64,000 bases of DNA from NCBI GenBank assembly GCA_963210315.1, contig OY723318.1:806001-870000 (forward strand), written 5' to 3'. The stretch's first letter is position 1; each line of letters starts with the position of its first letter. Shown here piece after piece: positions 62,247-64,000 of the stretch. The notes under the pieces were generated by a model. It was given only the letters and a program-made list of their open reading frames with translations, searched no databases and was not told the DNA's origin. Position numbers and translations under genes: made by a program. The stretch is from Rhynchopus euleeides (Eukaryota; Euglenozoa; Diplonemea; Diplonemida; Diplonemidae).

Positions 62247-63598
62247 CAGGGGTGGAGCTTGGGGGTTTTTTCGGGTCAGCTGACCTGATTTTCTGCAGGC
62301 CCTCACAAAAAATCAGGTCAGGGGCAAGTATGCCTGGGACTTTGGCCTTTTTGGGCCCAAAAAGGGGTCGGGATTCCACTTTTTCTCCAAGGGTTTTTCG
62401 GGGGGGAAATGGCGCGCAATCCCCCTCGCGGCCCCCCATCCCCACCACACAACCAGTGTGAGTGTGGTGTGTGGGTATTGGACGCCCTGTGTGATGAGAG
62501 ATAGTGGCAACACAACAGCAACATGCCAGGCAAGGGGTGCCAAAAATGGGTTTTCGGGGCGTTATTGTAACGACCCCTTCCTATGCCCCAGTGGCACAAG
62601 CTCAAGGATTTGGTTGCTCGACATACGGGGGGTCTGGGGGGCGGAGCCCCCCAGCCGCCGGAGGCCACGGTAGTGAGTATCTGTTCCTTGCGCCGTAGTG
62701 GGAGCGCGTGGGAGTTGCGGGCGTACAGATTGTTGGCTGCGTCCTCCTGAGGCTACTGAGAGTGGTCTGGGTCCCATTCGCTGATGTGAACCCAAAGGAC
62801 TTGGCTACAAGACAGGCACACGCTCCAGCCTAGTGGTACAGGGGGGTCTGGGGGGCGGAGCCCCCCAGCCGCCGGAGGCCACGGTAGTGAACGCCTGGCT
62901 CTTGACTGGGGAACAACGCCGGGTTTTGGCTGGAAGTTGGCCAGGAACAACCGAAAAAGGGGCGGGTGTCCGGAGGATTCATCCTCATCCCCCACTAGAA
63001 TACCACCTGCCCCCGAAAAACTTCACCCAGAAAACCTGTGGGGAAAAAATCCCACCTAAAAAACCCAAGGAGAAAAAAAATTCCCTCCCTATAAAAACCC
63101 AAAGAGAAAAAAAGTGCAATCCTGAATCGGGACTTGGACTCCACATTTAGCTTCATACTTGGTCAGGGGTAAAAAGAAAAAAAATATAGATTTTCGGGAA
63201 ACCGGAAAAGTTGGCTCCTCGCCTTGGGGTCTCAAGGTGACCAGGAGGCGTTTCGTGAGCAAAGTGACCCCAGCTACATGAGCACAGGCCTCAAACAGTC
63301 ACAATAGAGGACAAATGAAGCTGCCCAACCCGTACCGTGCAACAGACGTTTACTACCGTGGCCTCCGGCAGCTGGGGGGCTCCGCCCCCCAGACCCCCCC
63401 CTATGGCATGTGTTTGTCTTGTAACCAAGTCCTTGCGCGTCCGGGGCTGCATCTCAGTTCCGGTACCCTCGCGGGAGGCTGGGCCCGATCACTGATCTCT
63501 GAGACGAACCGGGGGGGAACCCATTCAGTGAGAAAAAATTGGCTGACCCGATCTGACCCGATCCAGCCCGCAACCCCAAATTTCAAGCTCCACCCCTG
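62247..63598. mobile_element. S, hAT-like element carrying F2
   Basis: Ends CAGGGGTGGAGCTTG and CAAGCTCCACCCCTG, with the exact 8-bp duplication AGCAAACC (62239-62246 and 63599-63606). CAGGG-type ends plus 8-bp duplication are typical of hAT. Without F2 it is about 0.5 kb. Subterminal words: GGTCAGCTGACC and CTGACCCGATC. It holds a GC-hairpin module at about 63350-63440. No transposase. Confidence 0.93.
62325..63161. mobile_element. F2, hAT-like element nested in S
   Basis: 837 bp, same ends as F1 but inverted relative to it; duplication GTCAGGGG (62317-62324, 63162-63169). Closely similar to F1 along its length; small differences include loss of a TTTTCTTGCCC-type segment near 62430 and a few added bases near 62935. 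Two GC-hairpin modules on the - strand. Confidence 0.93.
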
Positions 63599-63606
63599 AG
63601 CAAACC

Positions 63607-64000
63607 GGTAACCTGTGGCAAAAAAAATCGATACAACGCTTTCAGAAAGTATCTCTTTTCTGGGTGTCGAAATACGAACGAAACTTCTCTAAACCAAGGT
63701 GTCAGGCGCCGTGTTAGGGGGTTTCTACCACGGAATTGTGTCGCATGTCTTTCATCCGTGGCGCCCTTGGCTGTAAAATGAAGAAGAAGGTGTGCTGCGT
63801 TGCACCGGGCCTCCAAAGAAGAACAAAAACAACCAGAAGAAAATATCAAAAGCACGAAAACACCGCACGATAAAATGCGGTGCGTAACGTTTGTCAAAAC
63901 AGATAAATGTCAGGACACAATTTGACGGGCCGTCATCCAACCCGGTGGGGCCGATCCTATCACAGAATCCAGCCACAGGCGAAGAGTCCGACAGAACATG
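63607..64000. other. Window end, no gene seen
   Basis: Mixed sequence with short - strand frames (for example 63583-63897) lacking domains. Confidence 0.4.

Noticed and set aside
1-64000. rRNA or tRNA genes
   Set aside because: No rRNA core blocks or convincing tRNA cloverleaf with A/B boxes were recognised by eye.

Overview
This window looks like nuclear DNA of a GC-rich, repeat-rich protist. Its genes carry eukaryotic features: signal peptides, a CAP/SCP secreted domain, a WD40 array, a class III cyclase-like fold, DUF4116-type repeats and one GT-AG cis-intron. Most genes are intronless, or nearly so, and all clear ones lie on the + strand. Several are preceded by long pyrimidine tracts ending in AG, as in organisms with trans- or cis-splice acceptors next to the start codon. 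A euglenozoan-like organism (for example a diplonemid) fits, but the sequence alone does not prove the lineage. I found no rRNA, tRNA or CRISPR array.

Genes, left to right: a single-pass membrane protein of unknown family (191-1198); a ubiquitin-like/DUF4116-repeat protein (3530-5950); a WD40 array whose first exon is not visible (6695-7882); a polytopic protein with a degenerate cyclase domain (8744-10552); a coiled-coil/polyQ protein (12540-13808); a 73-residue zinc-ribbon protein split by an intron (14294-14806); five tandem copies of a small signal-anchored Cys-rich membrane protein (25511-32822); a secreted CAP protein with two LamG-like domains (41549-43675); and an unrecognised 263-residue protein (47219-48010). 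Weak open frames also lie inside mobile elements.

The rest is dominated by terminal-inverted-repeat (TIR) DNA elements, most too small to be autonomous. They were recognised by matched ends plus target-site duplications (TSDs), and in several cases by an unoccupied copy of the same target inside the window. I use letters as local names. TA target: B1, B2, D, E, K, L, M, N, O, P, R. A 2-bp TSD other than TA: A1, A2. 8-bp TSD, hAT-like: F1, F2, S. A 9-bp direct repeat: G1. 3-bp TSD: H and a 107-109 bp MITE family (C1-C5, J1). Insertions are nested: C2 in B2 in A2; D and F1 in E; F2 in S; C4 and J1 in repeat I inside O; R in one arm of a large inverted repeat. K/L and M/N stand head to tail, sharing a single TA. 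Many families carry their own short palindromic word repeated near the ends, and a GC-rich hairpin module is shared by families F, G and S.

Between genes and elements the DNA is full of poly(C)/poly(G) runs, a ~190-bp tandem repeat (21.2-24.0 kb) and a sequencing gap (57613-57812).
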